A stretch of 64,000 bases of DNA, from NCBI RefSeq assembly GCF_028369105.1, contig NZ_JAQNDO010000001.1:7472501-7536500 (forward strand), given 5' to 3'. Each line of letters begins with the position of its first letter. Position 1 is the first letter of the stretch. The stretch is from Polyangium mundeleinium. GTDB lineage: Bacteria > Myxococcota_A > Polyangia > Polyangiales > Polyangiaceae. The notes below the pieces were generated by a model, which did not search any database, was not told the DNA's origin, and saw nothing but the letters and a program-made list of their open reading frames with translations. The position numbers and the translations under genes are program-made. Shown here piece by piece: positions 51,964-60,400 of this stretch.

Positions 51964-53964
51964 TCAGGAACGCCGCATCGCACGAATCTTCCCGGCGACG
52001 ACGTCGGGCACGAAGCCGAACGCCTTGGCGAGGTCCTTGTCCGGCGCGGAGGCGCCGAAGTCGTCGCGGCCGATCACGAGGCCACGCTCGCCGACGAGCG
52101 CGCGCCAGGGCATCGTCGAGCCCGCCTCGATGACCACGCGCGGCGTGCCGGGAGGCAGGACCTCCTCGCGATACGCCTGATCCTGCCGCAGGAATTGCTC
52201 CAGGCAGGGCATCGAGACGACACGCACGCGGTCGCCTTCGGCTTCGAGGATCTTCTTCGCGTCCATCGCGAGCGAGACCTCCGAGCCCGTGGCGATGACC
52301 ACGACGGCCGGCGGGTTCGTGGCGGAATCGGCGAGCACGTACCCACCCCTCAACATGAGCTTCGGATCAAAACCCTCGGGCCGCGGGAGCTCGGGGAGCT
52401 TCTGCCGGGAGAGCGCGAGCGCCGTCGGGCCAGAGCGGCGCAGGAGCGCGTGGGCCCAGGCGGCCGCGCATTCGAGGCTGTCGGCGGGCCGGAGGACGTC
52501 GACGTTCGGGATGAGGCGGAGCGACCAGAGGGTCTCGATCGGCTGGTGCGTGGGGCCGTCTTCGCCGAGGAAGACGCTGTCGTGCGTGAAGACGAAGACG
52601 CTGTGCAGCTCGGAGAGGGCCGCCATGCGGATCGCCGGGCGCATGTAGTCGGCGAAGACGAGGAACGTCGAGCCGAAGGGGATGAAGCCACCGGCGAGCG
52701 CGCAGCCGTTGACGAAGGCGCCCATCGCGTGTTCGCGGATGCCGAAGTGGATGTTGCGGCCGGAGAAGTCGCCCTTCTGGATGGCGGGCGAGCCCTCGAT
52801 GTAGGTCTTCGTGGAGGGGTTCAGGTCGGCCGAGCCGCCGATGAGCGAGGGCACGAGGGCGGCGGCGCGTTGCTCGATGAGGCCGGCGCTCTGGCGCGTG
52901 GCGGCGTCTTTGCGGGGCGCGGCCTTGACGAGCTCGTCGAAGAGGTTTTCGGGGACCTCGCGGGCGATGAGGCGGCGGTAGAGGGACGCGGCTTCGGGGT
53001 CCTTCTGCTCGAGGGCGCGCATGGCCTCGTTCCAGGCCTCGTGCGCCTTGCGGCCTTCGTCGGCGCGGGCCGCGAAGATCGCGCGGACGTCGTCCGGGAT
53101 GAGGAAGGTGGGCTCGGTGGGCCAGCCGATCGCCTTCTTGGTGGCCTCGACCTCCTTGGCGCCGAGCGGCTCGCCGTGGGCCTTGGAGCTGCCCGCCTTG
53201 CCGGGCGAGCCGTACGCGATGACCGTGCGCGCGACGATGAGCGAGGGGCGCGCGGGCTCGGCGACGGCGGCGTCGAGGGCGGCGCGGATCTGCGCGTGGT
53301 CGTGGCCGTCGATCTTCTGCACGAACCAGCCGTAGGCCTCGTAGCGCTTGCCGACGTCTTCGCTGAAGGCGAGGTCGGTCTTGCCGTCGATGGTGATGTG
53401 GTTGTCGTCGTAGAAGAAGACGAGGTTCGAGAGGCCGAGGTGGCCGGCGAGGCTCGAAGCCTCGGCGGAGACGCCCTCCATGAGGTCGCCGTCGGAGGCG
53501 ATCCCGAAGACACGCGCGGTGGCGACGTTGCCCTTCGCGCTGAAGCGGGCCTCCATCATCTTGAGCGCGGCGGCCATGCCGACCGCAGTGGAGATGCCCT
53601 GGCCGAGGGGGCCGGTGGTGACCTCGACGCCGGGCGTCAGGTGCACCTCGGGATGGCCAGGCGTGCGCGAGCCGAGCTGGCGGAAGTGCTTGAGCTCGTC
53701 GAGGGAGAGGTCGTAGCCCGCGAGGTGGAGCAGGCCGTAAAGGAGCATCGACGCGTGGCCGGCGGAGAGGACGAAGCGGTCACGATCGGGCCAGCTCGGG
53801 TCCTTGGGGTCGTAACGCAGGTGCCGCGTGAAGACCTCGAACGCGATCGAGGCGAGGCCCATCGGCGCGCCGGGGTGGCCCGAGTTCGCCTTCTCGACGG
53901 CGTCGACCGCGAGCATCTGGATCGTGTGGACGGCCTTCTTTACTGTCGACTCGTCGATGTACAT
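51964..53964 (-). CDS. tkt: Transketolase
   Basis: This thiamine-diphosphate enzyme moves two-carbon units in the pentose phosphate pathway. The 666-residue length is standard. Visible motifs are SGHPGAPMG near the start, GPLGQGISTAVGMA, the ThDP motif GIASDGDLMEGVSAE ending in DDNHITIDG, the pyrimidine-domain GIREHAMGA and THDSVFLGEDGPTHQPIE. GGAGGA lies upstream of the ATG. Its cofactor is the end product of the thiOSGE genes about 10 kb away, though there is no physical link. The tandem array and then the oxidoreductase gene follow downstream. Confidence 0.95.
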   Translation of the reverse strand: MYIDESTVKKAVHTIQMLAVDAVEKANSGHPGAPMGLASIAFEVFTRHLRYDPKDPSWPDRDRFVLSAGHASMLLYGLLHLAGYDLSLDELKHFRQLGSRTPGHPEVHLTPGVEVTTGPLGQGISTAVGMAAALKMMEARFSAKGNVATARVFGIASDGDLMEGVSAEASSLAGHLGLSNLVFFYDDNHITIDGKTDLAFSEDVGKRYEAYGWFVQKIDGHDHAQIRAALDAAVAEPARPSLIVARTVIAYGSPGKAGSSKAHGEPLGAKEVEATKKAIGWPTEPTFLIPDDVRAIFAARADEGRKAHEAWNEAMRALEQKDPEAASLYRRLIAREVPENLFDELVKAAPRKDAATRQSAGLIEQRAAALVPSLIGGSADLNPSTKTYIEGSPAIQKGDFSGRNIHFGIREHAMGAFVNGCALAGGFIPFGSTFLVFADYMRPAIRMAALSELHSVFVFTHDSVFLGEDGPTHQPIETLWSLRLIPNVDVLRPADSLECAAAWAHALLRRSGPTALALSRQKLPELPRPEGFDPKLMLRGGYVLADSATNPPAVVVIATGSEVSLAMDAKKILEAEGDRVRVVSMPCLEQFLRQDQAYREEVLPPGTPRVVIEAGSTMPWRALVGERGLVIGRDDFGASAPDKDLAKAFGFVPDVVAGKIRAMRRS

Positions 53965-54054
53965 CGGTTCCTCCGGGCGCGTCTCTAGGCGAGATCAGGC
54001 CGGAAGGAAAGCGGACGAGCAGGTGCCACGCCATGGGTCGACCACAACGGAACG

Positions 54055-54357
54055 CCGGGGTTTCACCCCGGACCCCGACCAGGGGTTGTCCACCCCTGGA
54101 CCCGGACCAGGCACGGCCTGGACCGGTGATTGAAAACCTGCGCGGTGCGCAGGTTTTCAAACGGGCCGACGAAGAAGCCGGGGCGCCAGCAGAACCCGCA
54201 GCGCGGCGGTCTCGGTTGGCAGGATCGTCGCCGGTCTTGACCCGGGCCTGCTTGAAAACCTGCGCATCGCGCAGGTTTTCAACCCTGGGTCCAGCCCCTG
54301 GCTGGTCCGGGGTGCAGGGGGCGGACAGCCCCCGCTGGGGTTTGGGGCAACGCCCCA
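54055..54357. repeat. Hairpin-array repeat, copy C (full element)
   Basis: Eight hairpins flank a central module. Outer hairpins have arms CCGGGG (54055-54071) at one end and TTGGGGC (54341-54357) at the other. The two inner hairpins, 54130-54160 and 54252-54282, share the 14-nt arm TTGAAAACCTGCGC and differ only in their 3-nt loops (GGT and ATC). The right end is 3 bp from the stop codon of the amidotransferase gene. This element fills nearly all of the 396-bp gap 53965-54360; the remaining 90 bp next to tkt should hold its promoter. Confidence 0.8.
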
Positions 54358-54360
54358 ACC

Positions 54361-55323
54361 TCAGGCTGAAGCAGCTTGCGCCGGACGGTCCTGGATGGGC
54401 GGGGAGGCGAAGATGTCGGCTTGGCTCTCGCTGGGCGGGGGCAGCTCCACGTAGCCGCGGAATTGGGCGAGCATGTTGAAGCGGCGGGCCATCCAGCCGG
54501 GGATCACGAGGGCGTAGGTGCGGGCGAGACGGCGCGGGTCGTCGAGGGTGCGCAGCATCGCCTGGTAGGTGAGTTCGCCGTAGGCGGCTTTGAAGGCGGC
54601 GGCTTGTTCGGGGCGGGAGACCCAGTTCATGACGCCGGGACGATCGGCTTCCGGGTGGAACTGGACCGACTCGATGCCGGCGGTCACGTCGAGACCGAGG
54701 ATGGCGCGGCCTTTGGACATGCCGTCGCGGCTCTCGCGGGCGAGGAGGGAGCCGCCGAGGGATTCGAGCAGCGGCTCGTCGAGGTCGACGGCTTCCCAGC
54801 TTCGGTGCTCGAAGGCGAAGAGACGGTCGCCGAAGGGGCGGAGGAGTGGGTGGGCTTGGCCTTCGGGGGTCGTGTAGATGGGCATCACGCCGAACTTGCG
54901 CTCGGTGCGGGGCACGACGGCGGCCAGGCGGAAGTGCCGCACGACCATCTCGAAGGAGTAACAGATGGCGAAGAGCGCGCTCTGCTCCTCGCCGCCGCGG
55001 ATGGCGGAGTCGGCCACGTGGTCGAGGAAGCCCGAGTAGTCCGTGACCCAGGGCATGCCGTCGCCGTCGTAGGGCGATCCGGGGCCGCCGGTCGAGATGT
55101 AGAGGTCGTAGTCGCGCGGGACGGGGTTTTGGGTGTCGCGCGGCGACACCTCGCCGAGCACGCACTCGACGTTGGGGTTGTGGCGGCGGACGCGGTCGAA
55201 GAACGTCGACACGATGCCGCGCAGGCATCGCATCGCCTGGTTGACATGCCCGTTGTTCATGTCGACCAGGCAGATCCGCAAGGGGAGCTGTCGCGGCTCT
55301 CCGCTCACGTCACCAACCTCCAT
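54361..55323 (-). CDS. Class I glutamine amidotransferase-like protein
   Basis: The 320-residue product has a class I (triad) glutaminase fold. The oxyanion region is ISTGGPGSPYDGDG, the nucleophile Cys is in AICYSFEMV and the His-Glu pair is in VQFHPEAD. The long C-terminal tail (about 80 residues) is unlike GuaA or TrpG. It is not fused to a synthetase, so it may pair with an unknown acceptor enzyme, or have changed function as in gamma-glutamyl hydrolases. Its stop touches repeat copy C. Confidence 0.8.
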   Translation of the reverse strand: MEVGDVSGEPRQLPLRICLVDMNNGHVNQAMRCLRGIVSTFFDRVRRHNPNVECVLGEVSPRDTQNPVPRDYDLYISTGGPGSPYDGDGMPWVTDYSGFLDHVADSAIRGGEEQSALFAICYSFEMVVRHFRLAAVVPRTERKFGVMPIYTTPEGQAHPLLRPFGDRLFAFEHRSWEAVDLDEPLLESLGGSLLARESRDGMSKGRAILGLDVTAGIESVQFHPEADRPGVMNWVSRPEQAAAFKAAYGELTYQAMLRTLDDPRRLARTYALVIPGWMARRFNMLAQFRGYVELPPPSESQADIFASPPIQDRPAQAASA

Positions 55324-55434
55324 CCAGCCGAGGGAATTGCAAAACGACCCATCACGCGCGTGACCTCTACATCTTCCCCCGGCGCCGCGATGGTCGTAGC
55401 ACGAAGCCCGAGCGCCGAAAAGACAGCATTTCTG

Positions 55435-57192
55435 TCACTTTCCACGCAGAGTCCAAGCGACCGCCCGCACGACCGGATCTTCGGATTGCGCTGCAGTTGC
55501 AGCGGATTGGCGCACGCGGGACGGGGCAAACCGAGCGAGCGAGCGGAGCGCGGAGACGCGTAGATCGGTGCTCGTGGTTTCCTGCGTCGCCAGGGTCTCC
55601 GCGAGCGTGACGGCGCGGGTGCGCTCGTCGCCTTGGGAGACGCGGACGTAGGCGCCGAGCGCGCGGGCGCGGATCAGCTCGGAGGCCTTGTCGTCGAGGA
55701 CGAGCGTGCGGAGCGTGAGGGGCGCGGATGCGCCGGCGATGCGGAGCGCGAGGGCCTCGTAGTCGCCTTTGCCGTGCGCGCACCAGACACCACCGAGGAC
55801 ACGCTCGAGGGTCGTGGGCTTCGCCGGGAGCGGCTTGTTCGGGCGGCGCGTGGCGGCGACGGCGAAGGGCGGCTCGGGGGCGAGGGGCGGGAGCGGCGGA
55901 GCGAACTTGCCACCGGTGGGCGGCTGCTCTGGGGGCGTGGGCTGGCCGCCTTCTTCGAGGATGCCGCGGTAGAGGGCGCTGCCGTGGAGGACGCGCTTTT
56001 GCGCCTCGGTGAGGTCGAGCGCGCCGTAGGCGATCGGGAACATCGTGTTCGTGACGTCCGGGCAGTTGTCGGGGTTCGACTGCATGACGGACGTCGGGCA
56101 CTCGACGGTGTCGCTGAGGGGATCGGTCTCCTCGACGGAGAACTCGGTCGTGTGGAAGAGGCCCGCGAGGTGGCCGACCTCGTGGCGGAGGACGCTGGCG
56201 TCGTACTGCGGGTTGCCCGAGGGCATGTACGCGACGCCGCTCATGGTGGTGCCGTGGAGGACGGGGCTGCCGGGGATGCCGCCCGCGACGCCGATGGCCT
56301 GGCCGAACTCGGAGCCGAAGCTGCCGATGACGAAGAGGTTCAAGGCCGGCGCGCTGCCGGCGCCCGACGAGGAGGCGAGGAGGGTTCGGTACTCGTTGTA
56401 CGTGCCGACGTTCGTGAAGCTCGCGTCGAGCGGGAGGAAGGTGACCTTGCCGAGACCGAGGCCGGCGTAGTCGACGAACATCTCGCTGAGGACCTGGTTC
56501 ACGTAGTTCTGCGTGGTCGAGTTCGGCGCGAGGAAGACGTTCACGTCGACGACGCCGCCGTGGAAGAGACCGTCCTTCGTGCGGCGGATCCACACGTCGA
56601 CGTGCGCGCTCTTGACCGTGCCGTCGTCGTCGCCGAGGGCGATGCGCCACTGGCCTTGCTGCATGGGCCAGGCGTCCGGCCCGTCGGACTGCGGGTTCGC
56701 GCCGCCGACCCAGCCGTAGTTCGCGAAGGCGAGGTTGTTCTTGCCGGCCATCGCGTAGTTGAAGATGACCGGGTCGCCCGTGGGAGGACGGAGCCGGCTG
56801 ATGCCCACGACGTCGTTCAGGTCCGCCGCGCCGACCGTGACCGTGAGGCCGAGGGCGCGGTCGGGGACCTCGAAGGGCTGGAGCGTGTTCAGCGGGATGT
56901 CGCCGAGGTCGATGTGCTCGAGCGAATAGGGCCCGCTCGGCCCCGCACCCACGCCTGAGCCGCCCGCGCCGTTCCCGCCTGCGCCGCCCGCGCCCGCGCC
57001 GCCCACGCCGGGGCCCGCGGTCCAGGTCTCGCCGCCTTCCCCGCCGGTACCGGGAGTCTCGGTGCGGGTCGTCGCGCCGCACGCGGCGAGCGTGAGGAGC
57101 GCGATCGCGGAGAAGAAGGAGGACCGGAGAACTCCGGCGGACGAGGCGCGAAGGGAAGCCGAGAGCCCACGGAAGGCGGTAGGTGCAAGCAT
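55435..57192 (-). CDS. Metzincin-like zinc metallopeptidase lipoprotein
   Basis: The 585-residue product has a signal peptide with lipobox LTLAAC, a Gly/Ala-rich linker, a beta-rich region and the metzincin zinc signature HEVGHLAGLFH (H337, E338, H341, H347), which fits HExxHxxGxxH. The Met-turn may be in NTMFPIAYG. The C-terminal 150 residues look like short helical (HEAT-like) repeats. It should be a surface or periplasmic peptidase; the substrate is unknown. The gene diverges from murJ with 43 bp between starts. Confidence 0.82.
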   Translation of the reverse strand: MLAPTAFRGLSASLRASSAGVLRSSFFSAIALLTLAACGATTRTETPGTGGEGGETWTAGPGVGGAGAGGAGGNGAGGSGVGAGPSGPYSLEHIDLGDIPLNTLQPFEVPDRALGLTVTVGAADLNDVVGISRLRPPTGDPVIFNYAMAGKNNLAFANYGWVGGANPQSDGPDAWPMQQGQWRIALGDDDGTVKSAHVDVWIRRTKDGLFHGGVVDVNVFLAPNSTTQNYVNQVLSEMFVDYAGLGLGKVTFLPLDASFTNVGTYNEYRTLLASSSGAGSAPALNLFVIGSFGSEFGQAIGVAGGIPGSPVLHGTTMSGVAYMPSGNPQYDASVLRHEVGHLAGLFHTTEFSVEETDPLSDTVECPTSVMQSNPDNCPDVTNTMFPIAYGALDLTEAQKRVLHGSALYRGILEEGGQPTPPEQPPTGGKFAPPLPPLAPEPPFAVAATRRPNKPLPAKPTTLERVLGGVWCAHGKGDYEALALRIAGASAPLTLRTLVLDDKASELIRARALGAYVRVSQGDERTRAVTLAETLATQETTSTDLRVSALRSLARFAPSRVRQSAATAAQSEDPVVRAVAWTLRGK

Positions 57193-57235
57193 CTCGAGAT
57201 TCTAGCTCGCGCCGGGTTGGGGTAGAAGCTGGCGC

Positions 57236-58837
57236 GTGCAGAGCGTCGATACGGCGGCGGCGGGGACCAAAGGCCGCGAAGAAGCACCTCCCAGGGCAGG
57301 AGGCGCGCGATCGGCGGCGCTCGTCACGGCGGGCATCGTGTTGTCACGGCTCGTGGGGCTCGTGCGGCAGCGCGTCATGGCCCACTACTTCGGGACATCG
57401 GCCTGGGCGGACATGATCGCGGCCGCGTTCCGCGTCGGCAACATCACGCAGAACCTGATGGGCGAAGGGACGTTGTCCGCGACGTTCATCCCGCTCTACG
57501 CGCGGCTGCGTGGCGAGGGCAAGGGCGAGGAGGCGGCGCGGTTCGCGCGGTCGGCGCTTGGCCTCTTGCTCGTGGTGGTGGTGGTGGCGTCGGCGCTCGG
57601 CGTCTTGTTCGCGCCGTGGCTGTCGTGGCTCGTGGCGGCGGGGTTCGACGAGGAGAAGCTCGCGGGGACGGCGACCATCGTGCGCATCGTCTTCCCGATG
57701 ACGGGCCTGCTCGTGCTGTCGGCGTGGGGGCTCGGCGTGCTGAACGCGCACAGGCGCTTCTTCTTGCCGTACGCGGCGCCCGTGGTGTGGAGCCTCGCGC
57801 AGATCGCGGCGCTCGTCATCGCGGGGACGTTCCTCGGGCAGCGGGGCGGCGCGCTCGCGACGGCGCTCGCGTGGGGCGCGTTCGCGGGGGCGTTCTTGCA
57901 GGTCGTGGTGCTCTTGCCGGCGGCGCGGAGGCTACTCGGGAGGATCGCCCCGCGCTTCGACGCGAAGGATCCGCACGTGCGCGAGGCGGCGGCGCGGCTG
58001 CCCGGCGCGCTCGTGGGTCGGGGGATCATCCAGATCTCGGGCCTCGTGGACACGCTGCTCGTGAGCTTTCTGGGCACGGGCGCGAACGCGACGTTCGGCT
58101 ACGCGCAGACGATCTACCTCCTGCCGATGAGCGTGCTCGGGACGGGCGAGGCCGCGGCGGCGCTGCCCGAGCTCTCCCGCGACACGGCGGAGGCGGACGT
58201 GGCGAAGCGGAACGCGGCCGTGCGCGCGCGGCTCGGCGCGTCCCTCGCGCGCATCGCCGTGCTGACGGTGCCGGCGACGCTCGTGTTCGTTCTGCTCGGC
58301 GGGGACCTCGTGGCGCTGCTCCTCCAGACGGGGACCTTCGATCAAGAAGCAACCGCGCGGGTAAAGCCGCTTCTCGCGGCGTATGGGTTTGCGCTGCTCG
58401 GGAACGCGGCGGGGCGTGTGCTGACGACGACGGCGTATGCGCTCGGCGATACACGGACGCCGGCGCGGTTCGCGGTGCTGCGGGTCGTCGTGAGCACGGC
58501 GCTCGCGCTCGTCTTGATGCGGCCGCTCGGCGTGCTCGGCGTGGTGCTCGGCGCGGTGATCGCGGGCTGGGTGGAGACGTGCGCGATGGGGATCCGGCTG
58601 TCTCGGGCGATCGGAGGGCTCGGGCTCGGGGCGATTCGCGGCGGGCGGATCGCGCTGCTCGGCGTGATCTCCGTGGGCGCGGGTGTCCTCGTGCGCTCCC
58701 TTTTGCCCGCGGCGCTCGCGGGGACGACGATCGGCGCGATGCTCTCGCTCGGGGCGTTCGGTGCAGCGTTCGTGGTGCTCTGCCCGCTGCTCGGGCTCTT
58801 CGACGTGCGCTCGCTCCTGCGACGCGCCCGTCGCTGA
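57236..58837 (+). CDS. murJ: Lipid II flippase MurJ
   Basis: The 533-residue protein of the MOP superfamily has about 14 membrane helices and moves lipid II across the inner membrane for peptidoglycan synthesis. Family sequence includes GIVLSRLVGLVRQRVMAHYFGTS at the first helix, NLMGEGTLSATFIPLY, and FGYAQTIYLLPMSVLGTGEAAAALPELSRD. The start is a GTG at 57236. The hydrophilic N-terminal 28 residues are longer than in most homologues. The next gene, 87 bp on, is a phosphatase on the same strand. Confidence 0.93.
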   Translation: MQSVDTAAAGTKGREEAPPRAGGARSAALVTAGIVLSRLVGLVRQRVMAHYFGTSAWADMIAAAFRVGNITQNLMGEGTLSATFIPLYARLRGEGKGEEAARFARSALGLLLVVVVVASALGVLFAPWLSWLVAAGFDEEKLAGTATIVRIVFPMTGLLVLSAWGLGVLNAHRRFFLPYAAPVVWSLAQIAALVIAGTFLGQRGGALATALAWGAFAGAFLQVVVLLPAARRLLGRIAPRFDAKDPHVREAAARLPGALVGRGIIQISGLVDTLLVSFLGTGANATFGYAQTIYLLPMSVLGTGEAAAALPELSRDTAEADVAKRNAAVRARLGASLARIAVLTVPATLVFVLLGGDLVALLLQTGTFDQEATARVKPLLAAYGFALLGNAAGRVLTTTAYALGDTRTPARFAVLRVVVSTALALVLMRPLGVLGVVLGAVIAGWVETCAMGIRLSRAIGGLGLGAIRGGRIALLGVISVGAGVLVRSLLPAALAGTTIGAMLSLGAFGAAFVVLCPLLGLFDVRSLLRRARR

Positions 58838-58924
58838 GAGGGTGTTCCCCAGGCTGCTGCGCGTGAGAAGCCGGTGGCGGAGCGGCGCCGGGCGCTGCAA
58901 GAACGCAGCGTGACGCCTGGCAAG

Positions 58925-59476
58925 ATGTTGCACCCCGCGCTCTTCCACCCCTACCGCGCCGCGTTTTACGTCTTCCTCGCCGCGCGCCGCACGCTGGTGG
59001 AGCTGTCGCCCGATCGTGGCTGGCGGACGTGGATCACGCCTCAGATCCTGCTCGGCGGTTTCCTCGTGCCGAGCGACGTCGCCGAGCTCGAGCGGCTGGG
59101 CGTGCGCGCCGTGGTGAACGCGACGAGCGAGCTCGTGGAGCCGCTCGGCACGCTGCGCGCCGCGGGCATGGACTACCTGCAGATCCCCTGCTGGGACATG
59201 AACACGCCGAGCCCCGAGGACGCCGACCGCGCGCTCACGTTCCTCGCCGAGCACATCCAAGCGGGGCACCGGGTCTACGTGCACTGCGCGAGCGGCGTGG
59301 GCCGGAGCGTGGCGCTCGTCGTGTGTTACCTGGCGCTCTACCGGGGCATGAACGTGGAGGAGGCGATCGCCTGGATCCGCGCGCGGAGGCGCGTGGCGAT
59401 GCGCGAGGGGCAGCTTCGGTTCGTGAACGACTACGTGTCGACGCGCGGTGGCCGGAGGAGCGCGGAGAACGTGTAG
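58925..59476 (+). CDS. Dual-specificity protein phosphatase
   Basis: The product of about 183 residues has the Cys-based phosphatase loop HCASGVGRS (C121) with the general-acid region around CWDMNTPSPED. One hydrophobic N-terminal stretch (AAFYVFLAARR) may bind membrane. The fold matches bacterial DSPs that act on phospho-Tyr/Ser/Thr or on phosphoinositide-like lipids (PTPMT1-like). I chose the ATG at 58925; a GTG at 58874 is an alternative and neither has a strong Shine-Dalgarno site. Its position after murJ is suggestive of an envelope role only. Confidence 0.82.
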   Translation: MLHPALFHPYRAAFYVFLAARRTLVELSPDRGWRTWITPQILLGGFLVPSDVAELERLGVRAVVNATSELVEPLGTLRAAGMDYLQIPCWDMNTPSPEDADRALTFLAEHIQAGHRVYVHCASGVGRSVALVVCYLALYRGMNVEEAIAWIRARRRVAMREGQLRFVNDYVSTRGGRRSAENV

Positions 59477-59602
59477 TCCGAGGAACGCGTAGACCAAGGA
59501 ACACGGAGATCACGGGCACGGCGCGCGCGAACCACCCCGCGCTGGCACGGCCCTTCCAATCGAGGCCCGGGGGAGGCGCGAGCGCCCCCGCCTGGAGACC
59601 TC

Positions 59603-60025
59603 ATGCGAACGATCGCGCACGCTGGCCGCGGGGACGTGCACACGCTGCTCATCGTGCTCCCGCTCGTCTTCTTCGCGATCTCCCTCGCCTTCGACGTCGT
59701 CGCGATGCTCTCGGGCGCGCACGTCTGGGGCGTCGCAGCCGCCGTGAACCTCGCGGCAGGGCTCGTGAGCGGATCCCTGTCGTCCGTGTATTTCGCGCGG
59801 GAGCACGACCGGTATCGGCCGGGATCCCGGGCGCGCGACCTGAGCTTTTTGTTCCTGTGGCTCTCGATCTGCGCGCTCCTGCCGTTCGCGGTAAGCCTCG
59901 TCCTGCGCGCCGTGCACCCCGATGGCGTGACGCCGTCAGCAAGCGTGGCGCTCTCGATCATGGCGCTCGGCGTCGCGACGCTGGCAGGTTGGCTCGGCGA
60001 CGAAGCAACCCGGGAGCAGGCGTAG
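59603..60025 (+). CDS. DUF2231-like membrane protein
   Basis: The 140-residue product has four predicted membrane helices (VHTLLIVLPLVFFAISLAF, VWGVAAAVNLAAGLVSG, FLFLWLSICALLPFAVSLVL, SASVALSIMALGVATLAGWL) and a conserved first-helix start with HTLL, as in DUF2231 proteins. The function is not known; the family has been proposed to be redox or heme related but nothing here proves that. Repeat copy D starts 18 bp after the stop. Confidence 0.75.
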   Translation: MRTIAHAGRGDVHTLLIVLPLVFFAISLAFDVVAMLSGAHVWGVAAAVNLAAGLVSGSLSSVYFAREHDRYRPGSRARDLSFLFLWLSICALLPFAVSLVLRAVHPDGVTPSASVALSIMALGVATLAGWLGDEATREQA

Positions 60026-60042
60026 ATCTCCACGGCGTCTCG

Positions 60043-60332
60043 CCGGGGTTTCACCCCGGGCCCGACCAGGGGTTGTCCACCCCTGGACCCGGACCAGCGC
60101 CAGCGCTGGACCTTGGTGGAAGAACTGCGCTCCGCGCAGTTCTTCCAACGGCCAGGGGAGATGCCCACCGCAACGTCAGCGCTGCTGTCTCGCTGGGCAG
60201 GCACGTTGCCGGTCTTGACCCGGCCTGTGCGATGAACTGCGCATCGCGCAGTTCATCGTCCTGGGTCCAGCGCCTCGCTGGTCCGGGTCCAGGGGCGGAC
60301 AGCCCCTGGTGGGGCCTGGGGCAACGCCCCAG
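60043..60332. repeat. Hairpin-array repeat, copy D (full element)
   Basis: This is the same plan as copy C: outer hairpins with CCGGGG arms (60043-60059) and CTGGGGC arms (60316-60332), internal CCAGGGG and CCAGCG hairpins, and two inner hairpins at 60118-60146 (arms GGAAGAACTGCGC) and 60231-60257 (arms GATGAACTGCGC) around a central module. It lies between the DUF2231-like gene and the transpeptidase-fold gene and takes up most of the 375-bp gap 60026-60400. Confidence 0.8.
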
Positions 60333-60400
60333 CGCAGCGCCCTGAGCCGAAAAGCACGAGAGTTGGCCCATCGACGCGAGCTCTGGCATGCGTCGCCTCG

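Noticed and set aside
50473-53988. A very long open frame (1171 codons) on the plus strand
   Set aside because: It is antisense to the oxidoreductase gene, the repeat array and transketolase. Its Arg/Glu/Val-rich composition is that of a shadow frame in GC-rich DNA, and both minus-strand genes have clear family motifs.
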